Assembly: GCA_905235885.1 (NCBI GenBank)
Contig: CAJONM010000104.1
Coordinates: 1 to 13,967 of the forward strand
Direction of reading: 5' to 3'
DNA length: 13,967 bases
Source: an uncultured Clostridia bacterium
GTDB lineage: Bacteria; Bacillota; Clostridia; UBA1381
Part shown: positions 13,062 through 13,967 of the stretch, piece by piece
How positions within the stretch are numbered: position 1 is the stretch's first letter
Layout: every line of letters begins with the position of its first letter
Made by a program: the position numbers and the translations under genes
Notes under the pieces: generated by a model
Told to the model about the DNA's origin: nothing
The model's database searches: none
What the model saw: only the letters and a program-made list of their open reading frames with translations

Positions 13062-13967
13062 ATGGCTACAAATACTTATGAAAGCCCGTTAAATTCCCGA
13101 TACGCATCGAAGGAGATGCAGTATATATTCTCACCCGACAAAAAGTTTTCCACATGGCGCAAGCTGTGGATAGCGTTGGCAGAGAGCGAGAAGGAGTTGG
13201 GGCTGAACATAACAGATGAGCAGATCGCTCAGATGAAGGAGCATATATACGATATAAACTACGATGTGGCAAAGGCGCGCGAAAAGGAAGTGCGCCATGA
13301 TGTCATGTCCCATGTATACGCATACGGAATGCAATGTCCGGCGGCAAAGCCGATAATCCATCTGGGTGCGACAAGCTGCTATGTGGGCGATAATACGGAT
13401 ATTATCATAATGACAGAGGCGATGCAGCTTATAAAGAAAAAGCTCGTATGCCTTATAGGCGAGCTTGCGGCGTTTGCCGATAAATACAGATCGCTGCCAT
13501 GCCTTGCATTCACGCATTTTCAGCCGGCGCAGCCGACGACTGTCGGCAAGCGCGCATCTTTGTGGATCGAGGAGCTGGTCATGGATCTTGAGGATGTGGA
13601 TCATCAGCTTTCCAAATCAAAGCTTTTAGGCTGCAAGGGAACGACCGGTACGCAGGCAAGCTTTATGGAGCTGTTTGATGGCGACCATAAAAAGTGCAAG
13701 GAGCTTGATAAGAAGATAGCCGAAAAAATGGGCTATTCCGATACATTCCCCGTAAGCGGTCAGACATATCCGCGTAAGCTCGATACTCAGATGCTTGCGA
13801 TCCTCAGCTCTATTGCTCAGAGCGCGTATAAATTCTCAAACGATATACGGCTATTGCAGCATATGAAGCAGATTGAAGAGCCGTTTGAGAAATCGCAGAT
13901 CGGTTCATCGGCAATGGCATACAAGCGCAACCCGATGCGCTCGGAGCGGATCGGCTCGCTTGCGAGA
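13062..13967 (+). CDS. purB: Adenylosuccinate lyase PurB (3' end cut off)
   Basis: The first 302 codons of a lyase (full length in the family about 430-480) that releases fumarate from SAICAR and from adenylosuccinate. The reading frame is open to the window edge, so the truncation is an artefact of the window. Motifs include RHDVMSH (78-84), HLGATSCYVGDNTD (100-113), THFQPAQPTT (151-160) with catalytic His152, and the fumarate-lyase signature GSSAMAYKRNP (281-291) with the catalytic serine. The SCYVGDNTD and GSSAM-x-YKRNPMRSERI wording is closer to the eukaryotic-type ADSL subgroup than to the Bacillus form. ATG is served by AAGGAG (13050-13055). It acts directly after PurC, the product of the preceding gene. 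Confidence 0.96.
   Translation, partial: MATNTYESPLNSRYASKEMQYIFSPDKKFSTWRKLWIALAESEKELGLNITDEQIAQMKEHIYDINYDVAKAREKEVRHDVMSHVYAYGMQCPAAKPIIHLGATSCYVGDNTDIIIMTEAMQLIKKKLVCLIGELAAFADKYRSLPCLAFTHFQPAQPTTVGKRASLWIEELVMDLEDVDHQLSKSKLLGCKGTTGTQASFMELFDGDHKKCKELDKKIAEKMGYSDTFPVSGQTYPRKLDTQMLAILSSIAQSAYKFSNDIRLLQHMKQIEEPFEKSQIGSSAMAYKRNPMRSERIGSLAR

Noticed and set aside
1..13967. CRISPR array, prophage, complete insertion sequence or defence system
   Set aside because: No spaced direct repeats, integrase, intact transposase, phage structural gene or nuclease/effector domain was found on either strand.

Overview
The window looks like chromosomal DNA from a spore-forming member of the Firmicutes, class Clostridia. 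Evidence: sigma-A type promoters with 17-18 bp spacers, strong GGAGG ribosome binding sites, tight co-directional operons, a GerW/YtfJ-type spore protein gene, a DUF2953 gene next to scpAB, and the paired TIGR03960/TIGR03936 radical-SAM genes that are typical of Clostridia. Isoleucine is often coded by ATA and the base composition looks intermediate. I cannot name a genus. There is no CRISPR array, prophage, intact insertion sequence or plasmid function; most of it is housekeeping DNA with two accessory-looking patches.

Layout. Positions 1-2720 (minus strand): a tRNA-Val(UAC) gene with a perfect consensus promoter, then an 851-residue P2A calcium-type ATPase. Positions 2721-2864: a divergent intergenic region with an 8-bp inverted repeat and a promoter pointing right. 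Positions 2865-5000 (plus): a four-gene operon of a degenerate REP-associated transposase-like (RAYT/Y1) protein, rimM, trmD and a short ComEA-like helix-hairpin-helix membrane protein. It ends at a perfect 14-bp bidirectional terminator shared with a convergent secreted CAP-domain gene (5064-5849, minus). Positions 5972-11539 (plus): a seven-gene operon of M50 site-2 protease, scpA, scpB, DUF2953 protein, gerW, TIGR03960 radical SAM protein and TIGR03936 partner. Positions 11540-12230: a patch with phased A-tracts, a small XRE-type regulator whose promoter lies inside a perfect 19-bp inverted repeat, and a convergent, 3'-overlapping small cysteine-rich protein gene. Positions 12242-13967 (plus): purC, then the first 302 codons of purB.

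How the genes work together. RimM and TrmD serve ribosome and tRNA maturation. ScpA and ScpB are the non-SMC condensin subunits for chromosome segregation; DUF2953 and GerW point to sporulation; the radical-SAM pair probably modifies RNA or a ribosome-linked target but is uncharacterised. PurC and PurB catalyse consecutive steps of IMP synthesis.

The most unusual items are (1) the RAYT-like protein, which keeps the family scaffold but has lost the HUH metal-binding histidines and sits first in the rimM-trmD operon; (2) the XRE regulator promoter wholly covered by a long perfect palindrome, with helically phased A-tracts upstream; and (3) a terminator hairpin inside the overlapping 3' ends of the XRE and Cys-rich genes, which could produce stop-less transcripts from the minus strand.
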